From Pseudomonas triclosanedens (lineage in GTDB: Bacteria; Pseudomonadota; Gammaproteobacteria; Pseudomonadales; Pseudomonadaceae), in the NCBI RefSeq assembly GCF_026686735.1, contig NZ_CP113432.1:2841001-2905000 (forward strand): DNA of 64,000 nt, read 5' to 3'. A program made the position numbers and the translations under genes. The notes below the pieces were generated by a model that was given only the letters and a program-made list of their open reading frames with translations, was not told the origin of the DNA and did not search any database. Within the stretch, counting starts at the first letter, position 1. Each line of letters starts with the position of its first letter. Below are positions 35,852 to 44,369 of the stretch, in pieces.

Positions 35852-37084
35852 ATGGATATCCAGTCGATGCTGAAGATCCTGGCCACCCAGGATGGTTCCG
35901 ATCTCTACCTCTCCACCGGCGCGCCGCCTTGCGCCAAGTTCAACGGGGTGCTCAAGCCGCTGTCCGGCGAGCCGATGAAGGCTGGCGATGTGGCACGCAT
36001 CGGCTATGGCCTGATGGACGAGGAGCAACGCGCCGAGTTCGACCGCGAGCTGGAGATGAACCTGGCCATTTCCATTCAGGGCGTAGGCCGTTTCCGGATC
36101 AACCTGTTCAAGCAGCGCAACGAAGTCTCCATCGTGGCGCGCAACATCAAGCTCGACATCCCGCAGTTCGACGACCTCAAGCTGCCGGAAGTGCTGCTCA
36201 AGGTGATCATGGAGAAGCGTGGGCTGGTGCTGTTCGTCGGTGGCACCGGCTCTGGCAAGTCCACCTCGCTGGCGGCCCTGATCGACCACCGCAACCGCAA
36301 TAGCGGCGGGCACATCATCACCATCGAAGACCCGATCGAGTACGTGCACCGGCACCGCAAGTCGATCATCAACCAGCGCGAAGTGGGCGTGGATACGCGC
36401 AGCTTCCATGCCGCGCTGAAGAACACCCTGCGCCAGGCGCCAGATGTGATCCTGATCGGCGAGATTCGCGACCGCGAGACGATGGAACACGCCCTGGCCT
36501 TCGCCGATACCGGCCACCTGGCCATTTCCACCCTGCATGCAAACAACGCCAACCAGGCTCTGGACCGCATCATCAACTTCTTCCCCGAGGAGCGCCGGCC
36601 GCAACTGCTCAACGACCTGGGCAACAACCTCAAGGCGTTCGTCTCCCAGCGCCTGGTGCGTACCCAGGACGGCAAGCGCCGCGCGGCGGTGGAAGTGCTG
36701 CTGGGCACCGCCACCATCAGCGATCTGATCAAGCGCGGTGACTTCAGCTCGATCAAGGAAATCATGGACAAGTCCCGTGCGCTGGGCATGCAGACCTTCG
36801 ACCAGGCACTGTTCGACCTTGCGGTGGAGGGTGCCATCAGCGAGGAAGAGGCCGTGAAAAACGCCGACTCGGCGAACAATCTGCGCCTGAAGCTCAAGCT
36901 GCAGCGCGACAACCCGGCGATGGCCATGAGCGCTGCCGCGGCCAAGGCGGCACCAGCGCCGGCACCGGCTCCGATGGCATCTGCCACGCCGGCCGTCGCT
37001 GCCGCCGAAGCTTCCAATTGGGGGCTGGAACTGGCGCTGGAGGAGATCGAAGCCGAGGATGCGGACAAACCCGGCGGCCTGTAA
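35852..37084 (+). CDS. PilT/PilU-family pilus ATPase (orphan paralogue)
   Basis: A 410-residue secretion ATPase. Walker A is GGTGSGKST, the Asp box and Walker B follow (ITIEDPIEYVH, DVILIGEIRDRETM) and the His box is HLAISTLHANNA. The N-terminus DGSDLYLSTGAPP is the usual PilT/PilU start. It resembles PilU more than PilT, but it has an Ala/Pro-rich C-terminal tail (about 365-395) and no pilT or pilG neighbour. It may power or modulate pilus retraction. The ATG has a weak ribosome site; the open frame to 35435 is a shadow of ppiC. Confidence 0.9.
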   Translation: MDIQSMLKILATQDGSDLYLSTGAPPCAKFNGVLKPLSGEPMKAGDVARIGYGLMDEEQRAEFDRELEMNLAISIQGVGRFRINLFKQRNEVSIVARNIKLDIPQFDDLKLPEVLLKVIMEKRGLVLFVGGTGSGKSTSLAALIDHRNRNSGGHIITIEDPIEYVHRHRKSIINQREVGVDTRSFHAALKNTLRQAPDVILIGEIRDRETMEHALAFADTGHLAISTLHANNANQALDRIINFFPEERRPQLLNDLGNNLKAFVSQRLVRTQDGKRRAAVEVLLGTATISDLIKRGDFSSIKEIMDKSRALGMQTFDQALFDLAVEGAISEEEAVKNADSANNLRLKLKLQRDNPAMAMSAAAAKAAPAPAPAPMASATPAVAAAEASNWGLELALEEIEAEDADKPGGL

Positions 37085-37104
37085 GACCTCAACGCTTCTC
37101 AGGG

Positions 37105-37128
37105 AGCCCCGGCATGCCGGGGGCTTTC
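37105..37128 (+). terminator. Intrinsic terminator after the PilU-like gene
   Basis: AGCCCC-GGCATGCC-GGGGGCT followed by TTTC. Confidence 0.75.
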
Positions 37129-37258
37129 ATGGCCGGGCCGGTCGCAGCGGGCCCGCGAGGCATCGGCGCTGCGCTCAGGCGGGTGCTTCCGGCGCGCTTC
37201 TTGGTTAGTCTGTGCGGTCCCGCGCGTCCGCCGTTCCCGCTATCTTGCACAGGCTTCC

Positions 37259-38143
37259 ATGAGTATCACGCAATCGCCGCTGTCCGGCGCCAGCCAGCCG
37301 CTGAAGGGCATCCTGCTGATTGTCCTGGCGACCTTCCTGTTCTCCAGCCATGACGCGCTGTCGAAGTACCTGGCCGGTATCTATCCGATCGTCATGGTGG
37401 TCTGGGCGCGCTATGTGGTGCATACGCTGCTGATGGCGGGCATCTTCCTGCCGCGAGCCGGGTTTGCCGTGCTGCGCACCCGGCATCCGCTGCTGCAGGT
37501 GTTGCGGGCACTGTGTCTGCTGGGTACCAGCTTCTTCTTCACCACCGGCCTGCAGTACATTCCGCTGGCGGAGGCGACCTCGGTAAACTTCCTCTCGCCA
37601 TTGCTGGTGACCGCGCTGTCGGTACCGCTACTGGGCGAACGCGTCAGCCGGGGGCAGTGGGCGGCGGTGATCGTCGGTTTCATCGGCGTGCTGGTCATCG
37701 TGCATCCCGGCGGGGCGCTGTTCACCCCGGCAGTGCTGCTGCCGTTCTGCTCGGCGCTGTGCTTCAGTTTCTATCAGTTGCTGACCCGCAAACTCAGCCA
37801 GATCGACAGCCCGACCACCAGCAACTTCTTCGCCGGGTTGTTCAATACCTTGCTGGTGAGTGCGCTGGTGCCGTTCTTCTGGCAATGGCCGAGCCTCAAG
37901 CACGCCTTGATGATGCTGGCCCTGGGCACCTGCGGGATGACCGCGCACCTGTTCCTCACCCAGGCGTTCCGCCATGCCGCCCCGGCACTGTTGGCGCCGT
38001 TCAGCTACTGCCAGATCGTCTTTGCCGGGCTGCTCGGCCTGGTGTTCTTCGGCCATTCTCCCGAGGCATCGGCGCTGCTGGGCATCGCGGTGATCTGCGG
38101 CAGCGGACTGGCCGCAGCCTGGCTGCAAAGCCGCAAAGGGTAG
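37259..38143 (+). CDS. EamA/DMT-family transporter
   Basis: A 294-residue protein with ten predicted membrane helices in two EamA repeats: LLIVLATFLFSSHDALSKYL opens the first and LLPFCSALCFSFYQLLTRKL the second. DMT permeases export metabolites such as amino acids. The substrate is unknown. It faces an XRE-type regulator convergently, six bases apart. Confidence 0.88.
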   Translation: MSITQSPLSGASQPLKGILLIVLATFLFSSHDALSKYLAGIYPIVMVVWARYVVHTLLMAGIFLPRAGFAVLRTRHPLLQVLRALCLLGTSFFFTTGLQYIPLAEATSVNFLSPLLVTALSVPLLGERVSRGQWAAVIVGFIGVLVIVHPGGALFTPAVLLPFCSALCFSFYQLLTRKLSQIDSPTTSNFFAGLFNTLLVSALVPFFWQWPSLKHALMMLALGTCGMTAHLFLTQAFRHAAPALLAPFSYCQIVFAGLLGLVFFGHSPEASALLGIAVICGSGLAAAWLQSRKG

Positions 38144-38149
38144 GGCGGG

Positions 38150-38968
38150 CTACTCGATCTCGAATAACCCGTGGCGGATCGGCCCCACTGTCAGCCGCTG
38201 GCGCACGTCATCGTCGATGCGCGCATCGTCGGGCTGGTACAGCTTCACCTGGCGATAGGCGTTGATCCGGTTGATCTCCGGGCCGAGATACTCCCAGACC
38301 ACGCGGGTGCAGGCCGGCGTGCGCCGGTCGCCGCTGGAAACGCCGGTCTTCAGGCCGTTGAGGCGGGTGATGCGGCTCTTGAAGCTGGGAATCAGGATGG
38401 TCTGGCTCATCTCGTTGACGGTGAGCGACTCGTAGTCCATCAGGAACAGCCGGTCCTGCAACTGGAAAGCCGCGCCCAGATAGCGGCAGCGCACCCAGTC
38501 CTCGGCCTGTACGTCGGTGCTGCTGGAGCGCTCCTGGCGTTCCTGGCGCTCGAACAGAAAGTTGCCGTCCTCTTCATACAGATGCACCAGCGACAGCAGG
38601 ATGGAGCCGGGCACCGACATGCAGTTGGAATATTCGAAATAGTAGCCGCAGTAGCGCGACAGGTTGCCCCCGTGGTCGCGCAGCGGCCGCAGCATCTCCA
38701 GCAGCGGATCGTCGCGGTGCGCGTTGGCCTGCGCCGTGCCCCGCGCGCCGATCAGGCGAGCGAACTGCTCAGGCGGCAGTAGCAGCTCGTAATCCTCGAC
38801 GCCGAAGAAATCTCCAATTCGCTTGAGGTTGTACGCCGTGGGCCGGCTTTGCCCGCTCAGGTATTTGTTGAACTGCGCGCGATTGATCGACAGCTTCCGG
38901 CAAACCTCGGAGATAGAGCGGTAGTGGTTGCACAGCAGCTTGAGATTGGGGCCGAGATTTTCGGACAT
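38150..38968 (-). CDS. XRE-type helix-turn-helix regulator
   Basis: About 272 residues. The N-terminal HTH is NLKLLCNHYRSISEVCRKL and SINRAQFNKYLSGQSRPT, close to XRE/Cro DNA-binding domains. The remaining ~200 residues form a conserved but unnamed domain (for example YYFEYSNCMSVPGSIL and LFLMDYESLTVNEMSQTIL). ATG 38968 is used; an in-frame ATG 33 bp upstream is possible. It is divergent from the AGCS symporter gene (167 bp), which it may control. Confidence 0.82.
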   Translation of the reverse strand: MSENLGPNLKLLCNHYRSISEVCRKLSINRAQFNKYLSGQSRPTAYNLKRIGDFFGVEDYELLLPPEQFARLIGARGTAQANAHRDDPLLEMLRPLRDHGGNLSRYCGYYFEYSNCMSVPGSILLSLVHLYEEDGNFLFERQERQERSSSTDVQAEDWVRCRYLGAAFQLQDRLFLMDYESLTVNEMSQTILIPSFKSRITRLNGLKTGVSSGDRRTPACTRVVWEYLGPEINRINAYRQVKLYQPDDARIDDDVRQRLTVGPIRHGLFEIE

Positions 38969-39135
38969 GCGTGCCAGATCCGGGTGATGCGAGTGGCGCA
39001 ATTGTAGCTTCAGGTCGCATCAAATCGGAGCAGGCCGCGAAATTGTATCGACACGCTTCCGACGCAACCATGCGCCCCAGTGAGCGGGCCAGCCCCAGGC
39101 CCAGGTTCAGAAAATAACAATCGAGGTCCCAACAC

Positions 39136-40578
39136 ATGCTCGACGCGATCAACGATTTCCTCTCGGGAAAAGTCCTCATCGTCCTCATCGTCGGACTTGG
39201 CGCGTACTTCACCATTCGCTCCCGCTTCGTTCAGTTTCGCCACTTCGGCCACATGTTCGGCGTGTTCAAGGAATCGATCCGTGGTCAGGCCGGCCAACTG
39301 AGCTCCTTCCAGGCCCTGATGCTGAGCCTCGCCGGTCGCGTCGGCGCCGGTAACATCGCCGGTGTCGGCATTGCCGTAACCCTCGGCGGGCCGGGCGCCG
39401 TGTTCTGGATGTGGGTCACTGCGCTGGTCGGCATGTCCAGCAGCTTCTTCGAGTGCACCCTGGCCCAGGTCTACAAGCGTAGCGACGGCGACGGCCTGTA
39501 TCGTGGCGGCCCTGCCTACTACATCCAGCACGGGCTGAAACTGCGCTGGATGGCGCTGACCTTCGCGGTCCTGCTACTGGTCACTTACGGTTTCGCCTTC
39601 AACGGCCTGCAAGCCTTTACCGTCACCCACTCGCTGCAGAATGCCTTCGATATACCGGTGATGTACTCCGGCATCGGCCTGGCCGTGCTGCTGGCCATCG
39701 TATTCTTCGGTGGCATCCAGCGTATTGCTGCCGTGTCCGACCTGCTGGTGCCGGTCAAGACCCTGGCCTACATCGCCGTGACCCTGTACGTCATCGCCAC
39801 CCAGATCGAGCTGGTGCCGGGCATGCTGACCACCATCGTGAAGAGCGCCTTCGGGCTGGAACCGGCCTTCGCCGGCCTGCTGGGCAGCGCCATCGTGATG
39901 GGCGTGAAGCGTGGCGTGTTCGCCAACGAAGCGGGCCTGGGCAGTGCGCCGAACGTCGCCGCCGTCGCCGCCGTGCGCCATCCGGCGTCCCAGGGGGTGG
40001 TCCAGGCGTTCAGCGTGTTCCTCGACACCTTCGTCATCTGCACCTGTACCGCGCTGCTGATCCTGCTCTCGGGCTTCTACACTCCCGGCTTCGAAGGCGA
40101 CGGCATCACCCTGACCCAGAACTCCCTGGCCGCCGTGGTCGGTGATTGGGGGCGGATCTTCGTCAGCGTCGCGTTGTCGCTGTTCGTGTTCACCTGCATC
40201 ACCTACAACTACTACCTCGGCGAGAACGCCCTGCAGTTCATCGTCGGCCGCAGCCGCACTGCGCTGATCGCCTTCCGCGTACTGGTGCTGGGCCTGATCC
40301 TCTGGGGCTCGATGCAGAACCTGGGCACCGTGTTCGCCTTCGCCGACATCACCATGACCTGCCTGGCCTTCGTCAACCTGGCGGCGCTGGCGATGCTGAT
40401 CAAGGTCGGCCTGCGGGTGATGCGCGACTACGACGAGCAGCGCGCCGCCGGTATCGAGCGCCCGGTGTTCGACCCAGCCAGGTTCGCCGACCTGGACCTG
40501 GACCACGACGCCTGGCGCGACGCCCACAAGGTCAATGCGACCGCACCGGCCCACGGCAGCCTGCCGGCCCAGGGCTGA
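39136..40578 (+). CDS. AGCS sodium:alanine/glycine symporter
   Basis: A 480-residue transporter of the AGCS family with about eleven membrane helices. Marks are FQALMLSLAGRVGAGNIAGVG, DGLYRGGPAYYIQHGL, RGVFANEAGLGSAPNVAA and YYLGENALQFI. It takes up small neutral amino acids with sodium. ATG follows CGAGGTCCCAACAC. A terminator separates it from the asparaginase gene, yet both genes serve amino-acid use. Confidence 0.92.
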   Translation: MLDAINDFLSGKVLIVLIVGLGAYFTIRSRFVQFRHFGHMFGVFKESIRGQAGQLSSFQALMLSLAGRVGAGNIAGVGIAVTLGGPGAVFWMWVTALVGMSSSFFECTLAQVYKRSDGDGLYRGGPAYYIQHGLKLRWMALTFAVLLLVTYGFAFNGLQAFTVTHSLQNAFDIPVMYSGIGLAVLLAIVFFGGIQRIAAVSDLLVPVKTLAYIAVTLYVIATQIELVPGMLTTIVKSAFGLEPAFAGLLGSAIVMGVKRGVFANEAGLGSAPNVAAVAAVRHPASQGVVQAFSVFLDTFVICTCTALLILLSGFYTPGFEGDGITLTQNSLAAVVGDWGRIFVSVALSLFVFTCITYNYYLGENALQFIVGRSRTALIAFRVLVLGLILWGSMQNLGTVFAFADITMTCLAFVNLAALAMLIKVGLRVMRDYDEQRAAGIERPVFDPARFADLDLDHDAWRDAHKVNATAPAHGSLPAQG

Positions 40579-40601
40579 CCCCATACCGATGTTCGATACA
40601 A

Positions 40602-40624
40602 GAGGCCGGGACATCCCCGGCCTC
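40602..40624 (+). terminator. Terminator-like hairpin after the AGCS gene
   Basis: GAGGCCGGG and CCCGGCCTC form a 9-base stem with a short loop; only a weak T stretch follows (GCGGTTTATC). Confidence 0.6.
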
Positions 40625-40662
40625 GCGGTTTATCCTGCGAATTTTCCTGCAAGGGCAATGGC

Positions 40663-41655
40663 ATGCGTCCCGTGAAGAACCTCTTCGTCCTTTATACCGG
40701 CGGCACCATCGGCATGTTGCAGACAGTCGAAGGCCTGGCGCCGGCTGGCGGATTCGAGGCGCGGATGCGTGAGCAACTGCAGGGCCAGGATGAAATCACC
40801 CTTGACTGGGGATTCGCCGAACTGCAGCCATTGCTCGACAGCGCCAACATGACCCAGGCCAACTGGCTGGCCATGCGCGACGCCATCGTCGAGGCGGTGG
40901 AGCAGGGCGGCCATGACGGCGTACTGGTGTTGCACGGCACCGACACCCTGGCCTACAGCGCGGCGGCATTGTCCTTCCTGCTGCTTGGCCTGGACGTCCC
41001 GGTGTTGCTGACTGGTTCGATGCAGCCAATGGGCGCGCCCGGCAGCGATGCCTGGGATAACCTCGGCGGCGCCTTGAAGGCTCTGCAGAACGGCGCGCCA
41101 CAAGGCGTCTGGCTCTACTTCAACGGCGAACTGCTGCATGGCGCGCGCGTGACCAAACTGTGCAGCGATGCCTTCGACGCCTTTACCGTGTTGCCGCGCA
41201 AACGCGTTGGTGAGCGTACCGGCTCTCTGCCCGAGACGCTGGATTACCGCCAGCCGCGCCAACTGGTGAACCTTGCGGTGCTGCCGCTGTTCCCCGGCCT
41301 GCGTGCCGAGCACCTGCGCGCCCTGTTGGGCGGCGGTGTGCAGGCCCTGCTACTGGAGTGCTATGGCAGCGGAACCGGTCCGTCGGACAACGAGGAACTG
41401 CTCTCCGTACTGCGCGAGGCACATGCGCGCGGCGTGGTACTGGCGGCGATCAGCCAATGCCCGCAAGGGCACGTCGCGTTCGACGTCTATGCCGCTGGCA
41501 GCCGGCTACGCGACGCGGGGCTTGTTTCCGGTGGCGGGATGACTCGTGAGGCCGCGCTGGGCAAGTTGTTCAGCCTGCTTGGCAGCGGGCTGTCGCAGGC
41601 TGAAGCGGAGCGGCTGTTCGCCCTCGACCTGTGCGGCGAGCGCGTCGACGGATAA
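40663..41655 (+). CDS. ansA: L-asparaginase
   Basis: A 330-residue asparaginase without signal peptide, so probably cytoplasmic. The two catalytic Thr motifs are clear: FVLYTGGTIGM near residue 8-18 and LHGTDTLAYSA near 89-99. The GSMQPMGAPGSDAWDN segment is also typical. It hydrolyses L-asparagine to aspartate and ammonia. Type I is inferred from the lack of an export signal. Confidence 0.92.
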   Translation: MRPVKNLFVLYTGGTIGMLQTVEGLAPAGGFEARMREQLQGQDEITLDWGFAELQPLLDSANMTQANWLAMRDAIVEAVEQGGHDGVLVLHGTDTLAYSAAALSFLLLGLDVPVLLTGSMQPMGAPGSDAWDNLGGALKALQNGAPQGVWLYFNGELLHGARVTKLCSDAFDAFTVLPRKRVGERTGSLPETLDYRQPRQLVNLAVLPLFPGLRAEHLRALLGGGVQALLLECYGSGTGPSDNEELLSVLREAHARGVVLAAISQCPQGHVAFDVYAAGSRLRDAGLVSGGGMTREAALGKLFSLLGSGLSQAEAERLFALDLCGERVDG

Positions 41656-41681
41656 ACCGCCTCTGAAAGAACTGCGCCCGC

Positions 41682-42308
41682 TCAGTGGCGCGTTTCTTCC
41701 AGCGGCACGTTGAGCACCTCGCGCACCAGCATCGCGATACTGCTCACGCCCATCTTTTCCTTGATCTTGGTGCGGTGCACATCGACCGTCTTGACGCTGA
41801 TGTTCAGCTCGCGGGCGATCACCTTGCTGGCCTTGCCGTCCACCACCATCATCAGGACTTCCCGTTCCCGCCCGGTGAGCAGGTCGAGCTTGTGCTGCAG
41901 GTTCTGCTTCTGTGCCTGGCCGGCATGCACCTGGGCCGCGCTCTTGAGCGCGGCCTGGATGCGGTCGAGCATCTGCTGCGGGTTGTAGGGCTTCTCGACG
42001 AAATCCAGCGCGCCGTTCTTCATTGCCTTCACCGACATGGGAATGTCGCCGTGGGCGGTGACGAAGATGGTCGGCAGCGTGATACCGCGTTCGTTGAGCA
42101 TCTCCTGCAACTGGAATCCGCTGGTTTCGGGCATGCGCACGTCGAGCACCAGGCAAGCGGGGACTTTCGGGTCGTATTCGCGCAGGAACTCCTCGGCGCC
42201 GCCGAAGCACAGCGACTGGATGCTGACCGAATCGAGCAGCCAGGCGAGGGAGGTGCGCAGGTCCTTATCGTCGTCGACGATATAGACCAGAGGTTTTCGA
42301 GCTTCCAT
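41682..42308 (-). CDS. FixJ-type response regulator divergent from iacG-catA
   Basis: A 208-residue two-domain regulator. Receiver: VDDD acid pocket at 11-14, phosphoacceptor D56 (LVLDVRMP) and K106 (VEKPYNP). Output: LuxR/FixJ helix-turn-helix LTGREREVLMMVVDGKASK and ELNISVKTVDVHRTKIKEK. ATG 42308 begins MEARKPLVYIVDDD; the longer frame to 42443 lacks support. No kinase gene is adjacent. It is divergent from the flavin reductase and catA and is their likely activator. The PAS protein beside iacA is a possible sensor partner (inference). Confidence 0.9.
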   Translation of the reverse strand: MEARKPLVYIVDDDKDLRTSLAWLLDSVSIQSLCFGGAEEFLREYDPKVPACLVLDVRMPETSGFQLQEMLNERGITLPTIFVTAHGDIPMSVKAMKNGALDFVEKPYNPQQMLDRIQAALKSAAQVHAGQAQKQNLQHKLDLLTGREREVLMMVVDGKASKVIARELNISVKTVDVHRTKIKEKMGVSSIAMLVREVLNVPLEETRH

Positions 42309-42443
42309 CGGGCTTTGCCACTGTCTTTCTAATAGTTGTTCGTATGCACGCAAGCCAGGCGCGCCGTGCACAGGCATCGGGCGCCGCAATGGCATGGCTC
42401 GGAGCATACCCATAGTCGTGGGAGCTGACGATAAAGAAAGCAC

Positions 42444-42455
42444 CTAGATGACTAG
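42444..42455. promoter_or_regulatory. Paired CTAG element upstream of iacG-catA
   Basis: CTAG-ATGA-CTAG lies about 37 bp upstream of the -35 candidate. The palindrome upstream of iacA also has CTAG and TTAG ends (608-624). CTAG is rare in such genomes, so the pair may mark a binding site. Confidence 0.3.
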
Positions 42456-42491
42456 CGGCCATTACCCGAATCCGTGGTGATCGTCTCAATA

Positions 42492-42526
42492 TTGCGCGCC
42501 CCTGCGCTGCCCTACGCTGGCCCCAT
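42492..42526 (+). promoter_or_regulatory. Candidate iacG-catA core promoter
   Basis: TTGCGC, 15 bp, TACGCT, then GGCCCCAT. The layout is the same as at 649-683 upstream of iacA, including the 10-base match CTGGCCCCAT. Confidence 0.4.
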
Positions 42527-42574
42527 ACAAGAAAGGCCGGGCGTGCCGGCCATTCCAGCAGAAGGGGCGAAACA

Positions 42575-43096
42575 ATGGCCGACACCCTCAGTCAGACCCA
42601 GGTCGATTTCCGCAACGCGATGGCCCAGTTGCCGGCAGCGGTCAACATCATCACCACCAATGGCCCGGACGGCCGCTGCGGCATCACCGCCAGCGCGGTC
42701 TGCTCGGTCACCGACTCGCCGCCCACCGTGCTGGTCTGCGTCAACCGTGGCAGCGCCACCCATGACGTGTTCAGAAACAACGGCCACCTGTGCGTCAACG
42801 TCCTCTGCGGCGAGCAGGAAGAGCTGGCCAGGCACTTCGCCGGGATGACCAGGGTATCGATGGAAGAACGTTTCGCCTGGGACCTCTGGGACGACGGTTA
42901 CGCCGGCCTGCCGGTGCTGCGCCAGGCGCTGGCCAGCCTCGAGGGACGAATCAGCGACTGCAAGGAAGTCGGTTCCCACACCGTGATGTTCGTGCAGCTT
43001 GAAAAGGTCGCCGTGCGCGAGCGCCAGGACAGCCTGGTGTACTTCAACCGGCTGTTCCACCGCGTCGATCGCAAGGCCGTGCACTGCGCGGGCTGA
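42575..43096 (+). CDS. iacG: Flavin reductase (HpaC-like), candidate IacG
   Basis: A 173-residue NAD(P)H:flavin reductase of the HpaC family. It shows FRNAMAQLPAAVNIITTNGP, GITASAVCSVTDSPPTVLVCVN in parts and the conserved LARHFAGM. It supplies free reduced flavin to a two-component monooxygenase. None of its neighbours is such a monooxygenase, but IacA at 741-1892 needs one and lacks it locally. The shared promoter core supports that link. HpaC for 4-hydroxyphenylacetate is the alternative. ATG lies downstream of AGAAGGGGCGAAACA. Confidence 0.8.
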   Translation: MADTLSQTQVDFRNAMAQLPAAVNIITTNGPDGRCGITASAVCSVTDSPPTVLVCVNRGSATHDVFRNNGHLCVNVLCGEQEELARHFAGMTRVSMEERFAWDLWDDGYAGLPVLRQALASLEGRISDCKEVGSHTVMFVQLEKVAVRERQDSLVYFNRLFHRVDRKAVHCAG

Positions 43097-43135
43097 ATTT
43101 CGCCATATTTCCACAACAACAAGAGCGAGGCATTC

Positions 43136-44056
43136 ATGTCGCAGATGACCGAAGCACAGAAACTCTTCGAAGAAGCCAGCGGCGCGCTCAACGATGCGGG
43201 CAACCCGCGCGTGAAGCAATTGATCCTGCGGATCCTGCAGGACACCGCGCGGCTGATCGAAGACATGAACGTCACCCCCGACGAGTTCTGGAAGGCGGTG
43301 GACTACCTGAACCGCCTCGGCGCGCGCCAGGAGGCCGGGCTGGTGGTCGCCGGCCTGGGCATCGAGCACTACCTCGACCTGCTGCTGGACGCCCAGGACG
43401 CGGCGGCGGGCATTGGCGGCGGCACCCCGCGCACTATCGAGGGCCCGCTGTACGTGGCCGGCGCCCCGCTGTCCGAAGGCGAGGCACGGATGGACGACGG
43501 CAAGGACCCGGGTACCGTGATGTTCCTTTCCGGCCGCGTGTTCGACCCGCAGGGCAAGCCGCTGGCCGGCGCCGTGGTCGACCTCTGGCACGCCAACACC
43601 AACGGCACCTACTCGTACTTCGACAGCACCCAGTCCGAGTTCAACCTGCGCCGGCGCATCGTCACCGACGCCGAAGGCCGCTACAAAGCCCGCAGCATCG
43701 TACCCAGCGGCTACGGCTGCCCGCCGGACGGCCCGACCCAGGAACTGCTCAATCAGCTCGGCCGCCACGGCCAGCGCCCGGCACACATCCACTTCTTCAT
43801 TTCCGCGCCGGGCCATCGCCACCTGACCACGCAGATCAACCTGGCGGGCGACCAGTACCTGTGGGACGACTTCGCCTACGCCACCCGCGACGGGCTGATC
43901 GGCGAGGTACGTTTCGTCGAAGACGCCGCAGCCGCCAAGGCCCGCGGTGTGGAAGGGCGCTTCGCCGAGATCGAGTTCGACTTCCAGTTACAGCAGGCGG
44001 TGAACGCCGATGCCGAGGACCGCGGCAACCGTCCCCGTGCCTTGCAGGAAGCCTGA
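43136..44056 (+). CDS. catA: Catechol 1,2-dioxygenase
   Basis: A 306-residue intradiol dioxygenase. The N-terminal helical linker domain is followed by the catalytic beta sandwich. Iron ligands by family are Tyr in NGTYSYFD (near 159), Tyr193 in PSGYGCPP and H217/H219 in RPAHIHFF. It opens catechol to cis,cis-muconate. It follows the flavin reductase by 39 bp, probably in one transcript. Catechol is the product of the iac pathway, so this gene links to 741-7643. catB and catC are not in the window. Confidence 0.93.
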   Translation: MSQMTEAQKLFEEASGALNDAGNPRVKQLILRILQDTARLIEDMNVTPDEFWKAVDYLNRLGARQEAGLVVAGLGIEHYLDLLLDAQDAAAGIGGGTPRTIEGPLYVAGAPLSEGEARMDDGKDPGTVMFLSGRVFDPQGKPLAGAVVDLWHANTNGTYSYFDSTQSEFNLRRRIVTDAEGRYKARSIVPSGYGCPPDGPTQELLNQLGRHGQRPAHIHFFISAPGHRHLTTQINLAGDQYLWDDFAYATRDGLIGEVRFVEDAAAAKARGVEGRFAEIEFDFQLQQAVNADAEDRGNRPRALQEA

Positions 44057-44063
44057 TCGCCGA

Positions 44064-44326
44064 ATGGCCAGGGCAAGCACCAGAGCCCGCCATTGACCTC
44101 GACGTAGGATGGCGTGGAGCGCAGCGATACCCATCGATCCCGTGCACCATCCGCATGGGTATCGCTGCGCTCCACCCATCCTACTCAGAGCGTTCTGCTG
44201 TTCCTGCGCTCGGGTTTTTACAGACATGGCCAGGGCAAGCACCAGAGCCTGCCATTGACCTCGGCGCAGGATGGTGTGGAGCGCAGCGATACCCATCGTT
44301 CCGTGCACCATCCGCATGGGTATCGC
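44064..44326. repeat. Tandem duplication of a ~100-bp unit with dispersed repeat elements
   Basis: 44064-44165 and 44226-44326 are near-identical copies (start ATGGCCAGGGCAAGCACCAG), 162 bp apart with a few substitutions and one deletion. Each holds an inverted element of the same family as 11773-12021; 44155-44184 is identical to 11773-11802. This fills the 313-bp gap after catA. No gene seen. Confidence 0.85.
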
Positions 44327-44369
44327 ACACCACTCACCTTACGCAGAGCAAATTTGCGAGGCTTCCGCG

